This document shows, piece by piece, positions 46,039-58,440 of a stretch of 64,000 nt of DNA. The translations under genes and the position numbers were made by a program. Within the stretch, counting starts at the first letter, position 1. Each line of letters starts with the position of its first letter. Origin of the DNA: Gnetum montanum. Its lineage: Eukaryota > Streptophyta > Gnetopsida > Gnetales > Gnetaceae. The stretch is from contig MNCI01027477.1 of NCBI GenBank assembly GCA_015680685.1, forward strand, positions 365,161-429,160. The letters are read 5' to 3'. The notes below the pieces were generated by a model. That model saw only the letters and a list, made by a program, of their open reading frames with translations, ran no database searches and was not told where the DNA came from.

Positions 46039-48745
46039 ATGGTCCCAAGAAGAGGAGGAGTGCAAGCAGGCCCTCACAAAGAGCAAGCAAATGACCAAGA
46101 GGTCAAGATAGAGGCTGAATTGGAGGACAAGAACTAGAACATAAGGAATAGGAAGCTCAATCATTTAGCATTCATCAAGAAACTTTTGCTATGAGATAAT
46201 CAGTCCAAGGAGAGAAAGAAGAAAATAAGTGTTAGGACAATGCCTCACATTATCAAAATAATTCCTCCAAGTCATCTATGGAAGATCCATCCTAACCATG
46301 TCATTGTGGAGAAGAAATTTGGTCCATTCATGGAAATTGTTTTTGAAGCAATAAGGACACAACTCCAAGAATCACTACTATGGTCAAAATTGTCATAAAA
46401 TGGAAAATGGTACCTTGGAGAGACTTACCAGTTTTGGCACAATAAGGAATAGGTAACTACAATCAACATTGGAGAAATCTTAGTTTCATTCTCAATCAAG
46501 AAAATTGTAGAAGTTTTGAATATATCCAACAAAGGGGCAAGGGTAGCACATCTATCCACCCAATCGGATCCTAAAACTAGAAAATTATGGCTCAAATAGG
46601 CATATGGAAAAGAAGATAAGGGCTATAATGAGATAACTTTGGAAGAAAGAATCTACTTCAAAATTTGTAATTATCACCTATTCCCAAAAAGAGGACTTTA
46701 TCAACTATCCACTTATGCAGCTAGGGAAGTGCAATCTTGATGGGCAAAAATAATGCTAATCTAGCACAACTCTTATTTATGGAAATTCAAAGGTAGTTTG
46801 AAGAAAGGAAGGTAGGGAAACTAACACTTTCATTCCCTTTCCTTATCAAGAAGCTATGCATGGAAGCCAAAATCTTGGGATGCACTAATGAAATTCCCAA
46901 GAGAGTCCAAAATGCTTCATATGCTGAGTTGCTTAAACAAACACCACCAAGCAAATACCATGATAAGGAGCATGAACAAGAACAAGAATAGGAGCAACAA
47001 TAGTAGTAGCAACAACAATAGCAAGTAGGGCCTAGTAGCCAATAACAAGGGCAATAGCAACAACAACAAGAATAATAACAATAGTAAGTTCCACTACCAC
47101 CACTACAAGATTATAGATTGTCAATGAGTCATCTACAACATATTGTAAAAACAATCAGCTAGGGAACAAAGAAGGACTCTAATCTTTATAAAGTTATCAA
47201 TAGTACCATCCCACCCATAGTTTCAGTAGATCCAACAAGTGGATAGATCTCATTGTAGTTAGGAGATGAGGCATAATGGTCACAATAGATCTCTTGGAAT
47301 GTTGCATCAGTAGTGGTAATGTAACACAAAGATGTAGCAAGAGCAACAGAGGTGATCACTAATCACATTAAGGAATCTTTCAATGTACTGGTTTTACCAC
47401 CAGTAGATCTAATTAGAGCCAGAGATGTTTAAATGTTAGCCAGAACCTCAATGACTTCTCTTGATCATGAGGATGTGCTCAATAGAATACTATACACTAG
47501 CCAAGTCATGACAATACTTTTCAACATCCCAAGTGATGTCACCTCAATACAGTTTGAGCTCACTGCAACCAAAGGAAAGTTGATCATGAAAAACACAAGG
47601 GTAGAGCATGCAAAAAAGGAAATTCTAAGAATACAAGAAGAGAATACCACCTTGAGGGTTAAATGAATGAATCCAAATTAATTCATTACACCTAACAATA
47701 AAGAGTAGTTCAAAACAAAGTAGATGAACCATCTGATCAAGTAGAATTAATAGTTGGCAACTAAGAAGGAGAGAGTAATATGGAATGCCTCTTTAGCAGA
47801 AGCATAAACATATACACATATTAAGGCACTTACTGTAGTCCAAGAAGAAAATAAACAACTTGCTATTGATAACATTAGGTTCACCATTGTAGAGAAGTGG
47901 AAAAACATCTCAGAGGAGATAATCCACTAGTTAAGGGAACAACTGGTAAGAGTCAGCCAGGATATCATCTATCTTGTAAGATAGAATAGAACCCTCTCTA
48001 TGGAGGAGGTATGTGCCATCTAATAGAAGTCTACCATTGTAATCAATGCATGGAAAAATGAGACAAAGAAACATGAGAGGCTCAAGGAACACTTCCGTGA
48101 TTAGGCGGGCATGTATAAGCAAATCAATGAGAAAGAAATCTAGATGGTAAAGGCTAGAATCAGCTCAATTTCAACACAAATTCTTAACTAGCAACCCATC
48201 CTGGATATTTATGCCCTTGTCCACCAAGAGAAAGTAAAGAATAAAGACTTGTAGATTGAGGACGTGAAAGAGTACATGGGGTTAGCTAACCTTAGTTATG
48301 CTAACCTAGCCATGTTAATAGTAGGTAGGTCCAAAATGAGCTTTAATAGCAAGTAGCTACCACATATGGTTTATATGAGAAAGAGTTTTTGGATCAAAAA
48401 GATGCCTTGAAGACACTGCAAGTGGAAAAATTTGAATTGGAAGTAATGAAGGCTGGCTACCAAGGCAAAAAGATGTAGTAACAAACTTGGCCAAAAACTC
48501 ATCAAAATACCATGAATTACAAGAGAAGACTAGAACATTCAAGGAGAAGAGAAGGCAATTTGCAACTTGGTATGTCAAAGCAAATTAGTTGTTTTCACAA
48601 CTACCATGCCCATGGGACATGTCAATTCCATCAAACATTGGTTCATCAACATGGATAGTTCATGATACTAGAATGGAAGAAGAAAAGCTTTAGGTGCTTC
48701 TAAATCAATACAAATTCTAGAAGCTTGATGATAAGAGAAAGTAAT
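46039..48745 (+). pseudogene. Element D aORF, 3'-truncated
   Basis: Begins MVPRRGGVQAGPHKEQANDQ. N-terminal motifs: KWYLGETYQFWHNK near 46405 and GYNEITLEERIYFKI near 46620. A Gln/Asn repeat tract at 46970-47100 has many TAG codons among CAA/CAG. The coiled-coil part includes an open stretch at 47433-47666 (MLARTSMTSLDHEDVLNRIL...). C-terminal motifs: NKDLQIEDVKEYMGLANLSY near 48240 and PCPWDMSIPSNIGSSTWIVHD near 48606. It stops within the last residues, where F begins. Confidence 0.75.
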
Positions 48746-49599
48746 TGATGAGTCATGATTTGACTGGCTCTAATATCAGAGCCTTGACATCAAATACCTG
48801 ATGTCAAAGCCTAGGATGTGATGTTGAATATCCAATATCATGGGGTACATTCTAGCCTATAAATATAGTGCTTTGGCTCATAGTTTTCATAAGTTATTTG
48901 ATAGTTTTTATCATAGATAGTGAAGCTCTTGCAATTTGTTTTCTCTAGAGTTAGAATATTTTCTAAGTGCTTGTAGTAGGAGTCTAAGTGTGTACAAATC
49001 TTTGTTTGAGCACTAATGTACCTGAGCATAGTAGTGTGATGGGAATAAAAACAAATCCTTTTGATTATCTTTGGAGCATTGAGAATAAATTAATATTTCT
49101 TTAATGCTTTCATCATTTAAGCACTTTATTTTAATGCATTTTCATTGAGTAATTAGTTTCTAGTTATTAACAAACTCAAGCATGACCACTTTGAGCATAT
49201 GTGTAGCACTTGGTAACCTAGAAACACTTAATGTTTGGTAACCCAGAAGCACTACATGCATTTAGGATGTGTCTAGAAAGTAGAAACAGGTATTTATGTT
49301 ACACTAGCTATGTAATAGGCTAATTTGATATTAAATTCCTCTATCTTTCATTCTTTTTGTAGGTAATTAAACTTACAAAATATAAAATGAAAAAAATCAC
49401 ATACCTCAGTTACACTTAAACCATACCCTTGAGCTTCACAAGTGTATTTGGAAAGACAATGAATGTTCTCAACAACCATTTTACTTCTTAGAGGAACTAG
49501 TGCACTGGAGAACTATAGGTCTATGGAATTTAACTAGTTTGCATGTAAATGCCTTAGTGATTCATATGGTTGGGCATATGGATACCTCACCACTCATCA
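48746..49599 (+). repeat. 5' LTR of element F (854 bp)
   Basis: TGATGAG...CTCATCA termini. U3 holds repeated TGATGTC/AATATC motifs and TATAAATA at 48858-48865. It aligns with the A 3' LTR and is followed after one base by a PBS. Confidence 0.9.
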
Positions 49600-49600
49600 T

Positions 49601-49618
49601 TGGTGCCATTGCTGAGGA
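49601..49618 (+). other. Primer-binding site of element F (tRNA-Asp type)
   Basis: TGGTGCCATTGCTGAGGA differs from the ideal tRNA-Asp complement TGGCGCCGTTGCCGGGGA at four places, all C-to-T or G-to-A. Confidence 0.85.
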
Positions 49619-49758
49619 CCTTTTAGTTGTTTTGTGTGCTATCTAGAATTTAGTGAAAATTATTCAAATCATTGGAATGAACCTTAGAGTCATATCACAT
49701 CTTAAGATTACTACAAAAAATTTAAGAATCACATTGCATTTTTATTTCCTAACATAAA

Positions 49759-51560
49759 ATGTCTTCTTCTCATAAGAGTGATTCTTCATCCAAGTGTGAT
49801 GAAGTACATTAGCCAATGCCTCAACAATATCAAGTGGTATATGCTCATCCTAATGAGTATGTACCCAACTTCAACTTCATCCTACATCAGGATAAATAGC
49901 TGTGATGGTGTGACATGGACAACAACATCATGTTACTGCCTGATCAACCTACTCCTATAATGCTTAAAAAAATGCTTATACAATGGGGTCTCCAAAAACT
50001 TCATGCTAAGTATGTTGTGAAAGACACTAATGCCAGGGATTATTGTTCCACTCAAGCACAACGTCTATGAGATCGACAACTAGAACAAAATCATGAATCT
50101 GCAAAGGGAAAAGAATTTAATGATTCGTCATTTATGCTATACCAAAAATATGGTGAAGAACCCTTCTCTGGGGGTTTTCCATTCAATGAAATTTCTCTCT
50201 TTGACTTCAGTGAAGGAGGTCAAAACCAAAACCTATAGTCCACAATTCACAATCCTAGTTTTAGCAAGAATGGATCCAATGACAAAGAAGGATCCAAAGA
50301 GGTAAGTCAAGGTAGGGATATAGATAGAAAACAAGATCATGATCATGGTTGTGATCATTAAAGAGGTGCTAGCAAGAATCATGATGGCGCTAGTCCTCCT
50401 TCCTCCTCACCTTCATCGTCATCATTTTCTTTTTTTGGCTTTGATTGTAATTGCAGGGATGTGACTGTGATGGAGGTGACTACCATAGGTTAATAATATT
50501 CCTTAATGCATAGATTCCTTGGCATGATTATTCTTAACTAGATCAACTTTTCCACATTATAGATGGGCTTCGATCTAAAACAAGAATAACCCTTGGTGTT
50601 TTTGCACAAGGATGGTTAGCAAAATTAAGCACTCATCAAATCCAAAGACTAATTGAGAAGGTATCAAAAGAGGAAGGTGAATTAAGAAAAAAAGAAAGTG
50701 TAGAAGAGTACAACCATGATCCTTCCATTTGTAAGAGGGAGGTTCAATTCTATTATAGTGAGAAAGAATCAACACTTGATGAGGTGGTGAATAAAAAAAC
50801 CTTGCTGCTCCAAAAATTTCAATCTAAAATTACAGTCAAGGTTGATTAATTATGAGACTCCATGGATAGTAGATTTCAAGCTATCCTAAAAATTGATAAA
50901 GAGTCCAAAGAACAAGGTAGTGATCATGAGTATGGAAGGCACAAGGAAGTTGAATGTGCCTAGCAAAGAGGTAAGGGCAAGATTGCTACAATAGAAGAAG
51001 TTGTGAGAAGCAAATTAAATGATGATGGTGGATGTGACATCTACTAGTATGAACATCTTAAGGGATATTTCCCCATAGTCTCACACTTCTAGGAGTCTAG
51101 GATGTATGCTTTTAATCCACAACTAGCACAAAGGCAAACACCTTGAAGATTGCCTTATCCTTAAGGCAATTCTAGTTCTACCATCAACAATAGTATTATC
51201 CAAGTGGAACTCCTCCACAACCATATGAGTAATATCAATAGTGGTAGCAACCATAGTCATGGCTGTTGGCAACACCAAGGTAGCAATAACCTTATAGAAA
51301 ACCTTATCTATATGGGTATTACATTCAGTAGCCCTTGTCTCCACGTGACTCTTCCAGTCATGTTTCTATTTTCCAACCTGACTACTACCCTCCTAATAAT
51401 TATAGAACCCATTCTCCACATGTAAGAAGGGGATACCATCTTTCATCCTTATCCTCGTCCTATTCCTATAGATCTTCCTCCTCCCTCAACACACCTACCA
51501 TCTACTTCGTCTATGCAGGATGAACTACTAGCTCAACCATAACAATGCAATGCTACTAGG
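49759..51560 (+). pseudogene. Element F gag with internal deletion
   Basis: Starts MSSSHKSDSSSKCDEVHQ at 49759. An acidic/Asn-rich N-terminal part runs to about 50450 (DRKQDHDHGCDH, then a Ser/Pro run). It then jumps to the C-terminal part (KKESVEEYNHDPSICKR near 50693); the central IP.F.G...HLQAFH domain seen in B is missing. A knuckle remnant GCDIYQYEHLKGYFPIVSHF (TAG at the Gln) lies at 51029-51090, and a Gln/Pro/Tyr tail follows. Confidence 0.8.
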
Positions 51561-51639
51561 ATCATTAATTTACAATTGGTTCATGAACCGAGTGGGTCAA
51601 ATACTTGATCAAAGAAAAAAAATTTCTTTTGACCCCATA

Positions 51640-52500
51640 GTCTACCTAAGCCCTCAAATACTATATCAAATTCTTTCAAGTCTCCTTCAAACCAAACACC
51701 TCCCAAGATCCATACTATGATGCTTACTCATACTATACTTGATTAGATCCGTGTTGGAAACCTTCCTAGGAAATTAGCTGATCCTAGAAGTCCTCTAATT
51801 TATTTGTAGATTACTAGAAATGAATCATGAAAAGCTCTTCTTGATTTTGACTCTAGGTTCAACATGATCTCTCATGAGATGTATAGTGCATGGAACCTAC
51901 CTCCTCTCAAGAAGAGCAATATCAAATTAGAATTGGCAAACTAGTCCATCACTGTTCCATTGGGACTGATATAAGACATTGTGACCACTATTTGTGGTGG
52001 TCTTATGCTACTCATTTCCTAGTCATCAAGGTGGAGAGCTACAAAGGAAACTTCCCAATCATCATGGGAAGGGCATGGCTAAGCAGCATTTGATGCAAGA
52101 ATGGGCATCAAAGATCTTCCCTTGAAAATATTTAAAGAGAATGCATTTGGGAAGATCAAGAAGAAGTGAGTTCCATGCATAACGTATAGCAATAAAAGGT
52201 GTAATTGTATGCAGAAACTCTGGGTAGTGAAATGAGCATCCATCTCTACATGCAAGTACTATGTGCCAGAAGAAAAAATTCAAAGCTTTTTATATGTAGA
52301 AGCCACAAAACTGAAGGGCAACCAGTGGCTGACTGCTGATTCTAAAAGAAGCACACTTTGCATGGAATTGATTGAGAGCTTGACATGCACATATGGCATA
52401 GGCATGGATGAACTAGAGCAAGTTCATCACCAAGTCTCTAATGATACCTATTGGGAAGAGTTGGAAATTCCTAAAAATTTCAGGTAATAGCCCCTTGAAC
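51640..52500 (+). pseudogene. Element F protease and linker relic
   Basis: KIHTMMLTHT near 51700 and PLIYLQITRNES near 51793. The active-site area reads LLDFDSRFNMI (51838-51870), scrambled relative to LLDSG. IIMGRAWLSS lies at 52062-52090 with a shift. The linker (LKGNQWLTADSKR, CMELIESLTC) spans 52310-52390. Confidence 0.8.
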
Positions 52501-53320
52501 TAAAAATGCTATCAGCCGACATGGAATATATGTTCTTAGAAAATGGGAAGCTGATCATAATCAATGTAAATCTTGCTCTAGAATATAAAAAGATGTTATT
52601 GAATATAGTTGAAAAATGGTCAGCAACTTTTGCATGGTCATATACTAAACTCATAGGATTTAATCCTAGGATATGCCAACATGACATCTACACTGATCCG
52701 TCCATGAAGCCAAAGAGGTAGTCAAAGAGAAAATTGAACAACTTCTCAAGGCAGGGTTCACTTATCTCATTGCAGATAGTAAGTGGGATAGTCCACTCAT
52801 GATTGTGCCAAAGAAAGGAGGTAAGTGGTGAGTTTTTATTGATTTTTGGCTATTGAATATGGCAACATTCAAGGACCATTTTCCATTGCCAATTTTTGAT
52901 TAGGTGTTAGACACAATATCTAGGCATTGCTCTTATAGTGGCTATAACCAAATTCAAATTACACTAGAGGACCAAGCCAAGACAACATTCACGAGTCCTT
53001 GGGGGACTTTTGCATATTTCAAGATGCCATTTAGTCTATGTAATGCTTCTACTACATTATGACACCTCGTTCTAATTATTTTTCAACAATAGATCAGTAG
53101 TGGTCTGGAAGTCTTCATGGATGACTTCTCTACCTATGGAGCTATATTTGAGTAATCCCTAGACCACCTTCAGCAAGTACTAAAATGATGTGTTGAAATC
53201 AATCTATGGCTCAACTGGAAAAAGAGTCATCTAATGGTCTAGGAAGGCATTGTATTGGGGCACAGGATATCATAAGCAAGAATTAAGGTAGACCTTGAAA
53301 ACATAAGGGTCATCCAAGGA
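52490..53320 (+). pseudogene. Element F reverse transcriptase relic
   Basis: The open stretch 52506-52721 is the Athila/Tat-type RT N-terminus (LIIINVNLALEYKKMLL, then WSYTKLIGFNPRICQHDIY). Further pieces are VPKKGGKW (52809), FKDHFPLPIFD (52870), SGYNQIQI (52936) and FKMPFSLCNA (53020). The catalytic box FMDDFSTYGA is intact at 53114-53143. Confidence 0.85.
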
Positions 53321-53960
53321 ATAAGCCACCAACCAGAAACTGTCAAAGATGTTCGATCATTCCTTGGACATACTAGCTACTATTAGTGATTCATAGAGAA
53401 TTTATATAAGATCATAAAGCCATTGGTGGAGTTAATAAAGAAAGATTATCCATTTTTCTAGACCACCAAATGTGAAAAAGCATTCCAATAGCTAAAAGAG
53501 AAACTTGTAGAAACTCCAATCCTACAAGCAGCTAACTAGTCCAAACCATTTCATGTCATGATGAATGCATCAAATTATGTCTTTGAAGTTATGCTTACAT
53601 AGATGGATGATAAGAAACGTCCATACTACATCCACTGCACAAGTTAGAGTATTGTGTGTGCACAGCTAAACTACACCACCATAAAAAAAGAATTGATGGC
53701 AATGGTGTTTTCTCTACAAAATTTTAGGCACTATGTGCTTGAATACAATGTGTTTGCACACATAAACCATAGTGCCATATACTTCATAATGAACAAGCCA
53801 ATGGTAAAACCCCATGTCATATGGTAGCTAGTGATCTTATAGGAATTCAATCTTATGATGGTAGATCGAAAGAGAACTAAGAATGTGGTTGCTAACCACT
53901 TGTCTTAGTTAGAATGGGATAACAAATAGGAAGAAAATCCACTATCTAATATGTTTCCTA
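53321..53960 (+). pseudogene. Element F RNase H relic
   Basis: ETVKDVRSFLGHTSYY near 53337, PLVELIKKDYPFF near 53423, LNYTTIKKELMAMVFSLQNF near 53668, MNKPMVKPHV near 53790 and NVVANHLS near 53883. It is followed by the start of the RNase H-integrase connection, which G interrupts. Confidence 0.85.
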
Positions 53961-54014
53961 ATGAACTCCTCTTTGTTAGGGCTATAATTAAACAATTACC
54001 TAATGAACCTAAAT

Positions 54015-54019
54015 GGTAT
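54015..54019 (+). other. Target-site duplication GGTAT, left of element G
   Basis: GGTAT precedes the G LTR here and is repeated at 62306-62310. Dropping the insert and one copy leaves the F reading frame in register. Confidence 0.85.
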
Positions 54020-55709
54020 TAAAACATCACAAAATTTTGAGTCCTAACATCTCAACTATAAATTTGGCTAAGGGTCAACTAGGGGCACTTTCTACAAATT
54101 TCTCTAAGTGCTGGGACTACACTTTCCACTATAGTAAAGCATAGTTAGCTTCAATGACCAACTTTTTGCAAGATTTTAGCTAAGTATCAAAATGATGACA
54201 TAAGCTACAAACTTTTCTAAGTGTTGAGACTACGCTCTCCACTGCTGGAACTACTCTAAAGTATAGTCAGCATCAAACACTAGTTTTGCAAAATTTGTTG
54301 GAACTAAACCTCTCAACTATGCTCTAAAATGTAGTCAGCATAGTTATGCCAAGTGCTAGATTTTGCATAGATTTATCTAAGTGATGGGCCTACACTTGCT
54401 ATGCTCACTATGGTCACTACACCCAATACACTCACTATGCTCAGGAGCGTAGTTAGCATTCCTTGGAGTGTAGTTAATAGTTCACCACATTTTGCTAGTT
54501 TTTGTCAGTTTTCAATTAGATTTTACCTAAGTCTAGGACTACACTCTCACTATGCTCTAGATCATAGTTAGAGCATAGTTGGCAAGAACAACCTCCAAAG
54601 GCCCCCACACCTCAACATTGGCATCCACATCGACTCCAAGACCTCTCCAGTAGCAACATTTTGCATTCTTGCATTCCCCTTTCCCTAAAAATTGTAACTA
54701 CACTCTAGAGCATAGACTTAGAGCATAGTCTTTAAAAGTTACATTTTTGGCATTGTTTGCATCATTTCAAGTACATTGTGGTCTTCTCTGTGTAGCTAGG
54801 CAGTGTAGTCACAGTCTCTCAATTTCATAAGTTGTATCAAAGAAACAACACTACTCAACATTGCAAAGCTTAACACTAAAGCATAATCCCAACTACCCTA
54901 GAGCCTAGTCCCACCTACTGCACTGCCATGTGGTACATGATTCACATTTTTTTCTAAACCTAGCCCTATAAATACCCTTGGATCCCCAACATTCTAGGGG
55001 TTGGTAGTTGGCACTTTCATTTGGCATTTTGATATTTTGGCATCTTGGCACCTAGCTCTATCGGCAAATGAGACCCAAAGCACACCACATCGGAAAAAAG
55101 ACATAGTTGTATCACATGGTACACTACAACCTCATTGTAGCCCTATAGAACATCACATGGTACAACACAACAGCCAACCTAGCAAGCATGGTACATCATG
55201 ACAAGTGATAGACTTTATGGCCTAACACCACCAAGACTATGACTATGCTCCCACTACACCTATTGTACACTATGTACCTTTTGAACCCCTTTTAGAGTTA
55301 ACTATGCTCAACCCCATTTGGGATGGTGTTTCATTTCTATTTATTCCTCCTTTGCATGTTTTTTGCATTTTTTCACATTTTATCTGCATTTGGCCTACAA
55401 CTATGCTAGGGTAGTAGTTCACAGATGTTGACACTCCTGTTCTCTACCAAAAAACATGACTACACTTGGCACTATTTATACCATTAACATCAACTACACT
55501 TGATACTATTCATACGATTGATGCTAGTCGACACTTAACATCATTTTCGCATTAGCACCATTTGTATTTTGTAAGTCGCTATTCAATCAACAAGACCATT
55601 TAAGGCACCTCCTCTCCACCTCCAATAAGGCCCTTGCATGGATGCAGGGTTAGGCTATGCACCTACAAACCCCCTAGTATTCCAAATAGCAATGTTTTCA
55701 ATCATTATA
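54020..55709 (+). repeat. Left LTR of element G (1690 bp)
   Basis: Starts TAAAACATCACAAAATTTTG (right copy TGAAACACCAC..., all differences C-to-T or G-to-A) and ends TCATTATA. It is full of variants of ACTACRCTCTAGAGCATAGT that form imperfect palindromes. TATAAATA lies at 54967-54974. Confidence 0.9.
54967..54974 (+). promoter_or_regulatory. TATA box in the left LTR of G
   Basis: TATAAATA in CCCTATAAATACCCTTGGA. The right LTR has the same box at 61577-61584. Confidence 0.6.
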
Positions 55710-55798
55710 GTTTTTTGTCTACTATTATGCATCAACCACATCTGTCTACTACGATCTTAAACTAGGATACTCAAAAATCAAAAATTTGATCCTTCGCC

Positions 55799-57250
55799 AT
55801 GCAACCAACACAAGCGCAGTCAATGTAACTAGCTGGCACATCTTGAAGCTTGGATTAGGCATTTTAGCTAATCCAAAGTTTGATAGAGGAGATCAACTAG
55901 CTCAAAGCCACCTCCTTTAAAATTATCAAGGTGGTGGAATTTTACTAAGAAGATCCCATAAGTCCTACAGTACCACCCCTAATCCTTGTAGCTAAGGTTC
56001 AGCTACCTCAACTCACTAAGTACAATGGTGAAGGTGACCCCAATGTGCACTTGGTCACATTCAGGTCCAAGTGCCTACTTTTGTAAACATGGTCGCATGC
56101 CATCATGCACATCTTCCCATGTCTCTCACTAGCAAGGCCTTAAACTGGTACCACTTATTACCTAGGCCCTCAATCTCCTCCCTGGAGGATCTCCTTGGCT
56201 AGTTTGTGACATGCTTCAAGTACAACCTGAAACCTAAATCAAATTTTAACCAACTCATGCAGGTCAAGCAAGGGCCCCTAGAGCCTGTGGCAAAAATTCA
56301 TCCAACAATGGAGTGTTACCTTGTAAGAAATTTATGAGTCCATAGCAGAGACACATCTCTTTACCATCTTCAAGGGTGTAATTAATGACTTCATCAAGTT
56401 AAAATTGTACTACCTATCCCCAAAGTCTCTTAGCCAAGCCTTTTCCCAAACAAAGGGCATAGAGGAGGTAGTGCAATAAGCAACAACCTAGCCTATGTGT
56501 TCTACAAAAATTAGCATATGCACAAGCAAAAAATGATAGTGGAAATAATAGCCACCCCTACAAAAGCAACCAATCGAGGCCCAAAGTCTAAGTAGCCTAA
56601 GGCCTCGACACATAAAGTTGCCAACTCTAGTACCAACTCACCCACATTTACAAGGGCCATAGTGTAAGCCACTACAAGGTCTCACTTTGAGCATAACAAT
56701 CACTCAAAGTACAACCCATTGCTAATGAAACCCTCAGATTTGCTAGATCAACTCTTTAAAGCTAGGAAAATCTAATACAAATGAGTATCAGAAATTTCCC
56801 ATCATGAAAAGTATTGCAAACTCCTAAGGAACCTTGCCTCAGTAGTACTAAACAAGCCCTTAGTCCCATGAGATTTCCAATTGGACCAATTCTATCATTA
56901 TCACTAGATATTTGATCATAGCATGGACTTCTATCGAACTTTGCAAGATGATTTATAAAGAATGATGGAAAGGGACCAACTGGTGCTTGAAACAACATAC
57001 CAATCCAATGTGGACAATGCTTCCTACATCATCAACACCATTAGCATAGGCAAGTTAGCACCAGAAAGTAGCCTTTCATGATCCATGGGCCTCCTAGCAA
57101 TGCAAAGGTTCCCTCGGTGTCCACAAGCAAGAGGCCTCCTTTTGTGATCAAAGTATCACCATGGGCACCCACAACACCTTTCGTTGTTAAGGTCCTACAA
57201 CCTATGTTTGCTACAATGTTAACTACCAACAATCATTTACTAAGATGTTA
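55799..57250 (+). pseudogene. Element G gag (degenerate)
   Basis: An ATG at 55799 begins MQPTQAQSM. The Gag core reads VQLPQLTKYNGEGDPNVHL (55987-56045) with shifted continuations: LSLARKALNWYH-like near 56115 and SSLEDLLGQF near 56175 (family: P.Y.G..DP..HL......L...A..W...L). Near 56880-56980 DQFYHYHQIFDHSMDFYRTL matches the C/H-rich motif of Tat-type Gags (FHR..GH.T..C..L) with Cys lost. The stretch to 57250 is a Pro/Thr-rich linker. Confidence 0.75.
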
Positions 57251-57879
57251 AACTGGCAAGCTACACCAACAACCACTATGTAACCATTTATCATCAAGAT
57301 GTCACAACACATTGGCCCTACAACAACTACTACCAAGAAACCACTGTTTGTCATAAGGATGTCACAACACGATGGCCCCTCATCTTCCTAAAGCTTGACA
57401 GTAGGCAATGTGTTAGTCCATTCTCCACCAAGTGCTAACCCCACTAGCAACCCAAGAAGGCCCACCAAATGGCAATGCAAGAGGCTGGATGAGCACCTCA
57501 TACTCCCCATGGTCGAAGTGATGGCCACAACCAACAAGCAACAACCAAGCACCATGGCCCCACAGTAGGCTAAATAACCCACATCTAAGTCCCCTCTATG
57601 AGAGATCCATCTCTCGAGCTACATGGAGGAAGTGAAGGCCAACACAACAACTGATGACAAGGACTTTGTAGTCATACTAACCTAGGTGAAACAAATGCTC
57701 AAGAAAAAGAACACAATGTTGAGCTTATACAACTTGGTCATGATCTCATTTGCTCACTACCAAGCCCTAGCCCAAATGTTGGCCTCCATTCCTATCATAG
57801 AGGACATCCTTATAGATGAGACATTCATCCGTGCAATAATGTTTTCCCCTACGCCATAGGAATCTAGTTCAACATCCCT

Positions 57880-58440
57880 AGCCTTTCATGATGATGCAAT
57901 CAAGGTCAACCCCAAATTAGGGGAGGTCACTACAGCTCCGATGTTTATTAGCATACGTTTTGGATAGTGCATGATCCACATAGTGCAAGTCAATGATGGT
58001 ACTGTAACAAACATATTCCTGTACTCCATCATTGATAAGCTAGGCTTGGTAGACAAAATCAAGGCAACCCAAACCATGTGTCTAAAACCTTTCAATGGAT
58101 CATGCATCACCGTCAAGGGTGCAATCAACATTTCCTTCATGGAAAGGAAGTAGTTTCCCATCTCCATAAATTTCATAATGATAGAGGAGATGCTAGGCTT
58201 CAACCTAATCTAAGGTAGGCCTTAGCTAGCTCAACTATGGGCCATCTCCTCTTCCATCCACCAAGAAGTCCACCTTCCATATGAAAGTGGTCAAGTTATC
58301 ATCCATAGTGATAACACCTCCCCTTTGGCTATCCACACCATAGACATGGAGTAAGTGTTGGAGGTGGAGTTTCTTGGTGATGCATCTATGGCAACCAATG
58401 CAATGCATAAGGCTAACACACCCGAATGAGCAATTGAAGC
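57880..58440 (+). pseudogene. Element G protease relic (Tat type)
   Basis: The open stretch 57971-58153 reads VNDGTVTNIFLYSIIDKLGL, then LKPFNGSCITVKGAINISF. VNDGT sits where Tat/Ogre proteases have V(D)NGSS in place of DTGA. IEEMLGFNLI, TAG and GRP near 58181-58225 correspond to the Y.LLGRPWL motif, and HLPYESGQVII near 58270-58305 to the following K.PY.G. segment. No RT follows. Confidence 0.75.

Larger units (their letters stand above)
41283..48745 (+). mobile_element. Element D: second gag-PR-aORF copy, in tandem with C
   Basis: Same order as C: gag, PR, linker, spacer, leader intron, aORF, with RT, RNase H and integrase missing at the same joint. It has no LTR of its own on the left (it uses 40407-41282) and no PBS. 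On the right it is cut within the last codons of the aORF, where the LTR of F starts. Confidence 0.85.

Noticed and set aside
46970-47100. CAA/CAG microsatellite or CRISPR-like array
   Set aside because: Irregular codon-level Gln/Asn repeats inside the aORF; no repeat-spacer structure.
55710-55740. PBS of element G
   Set aside because: The sequence after the left LTR (GTTTTTTGTCTACTATTATG) does not start with TGG and cannot be matched confidently to a tRNA.
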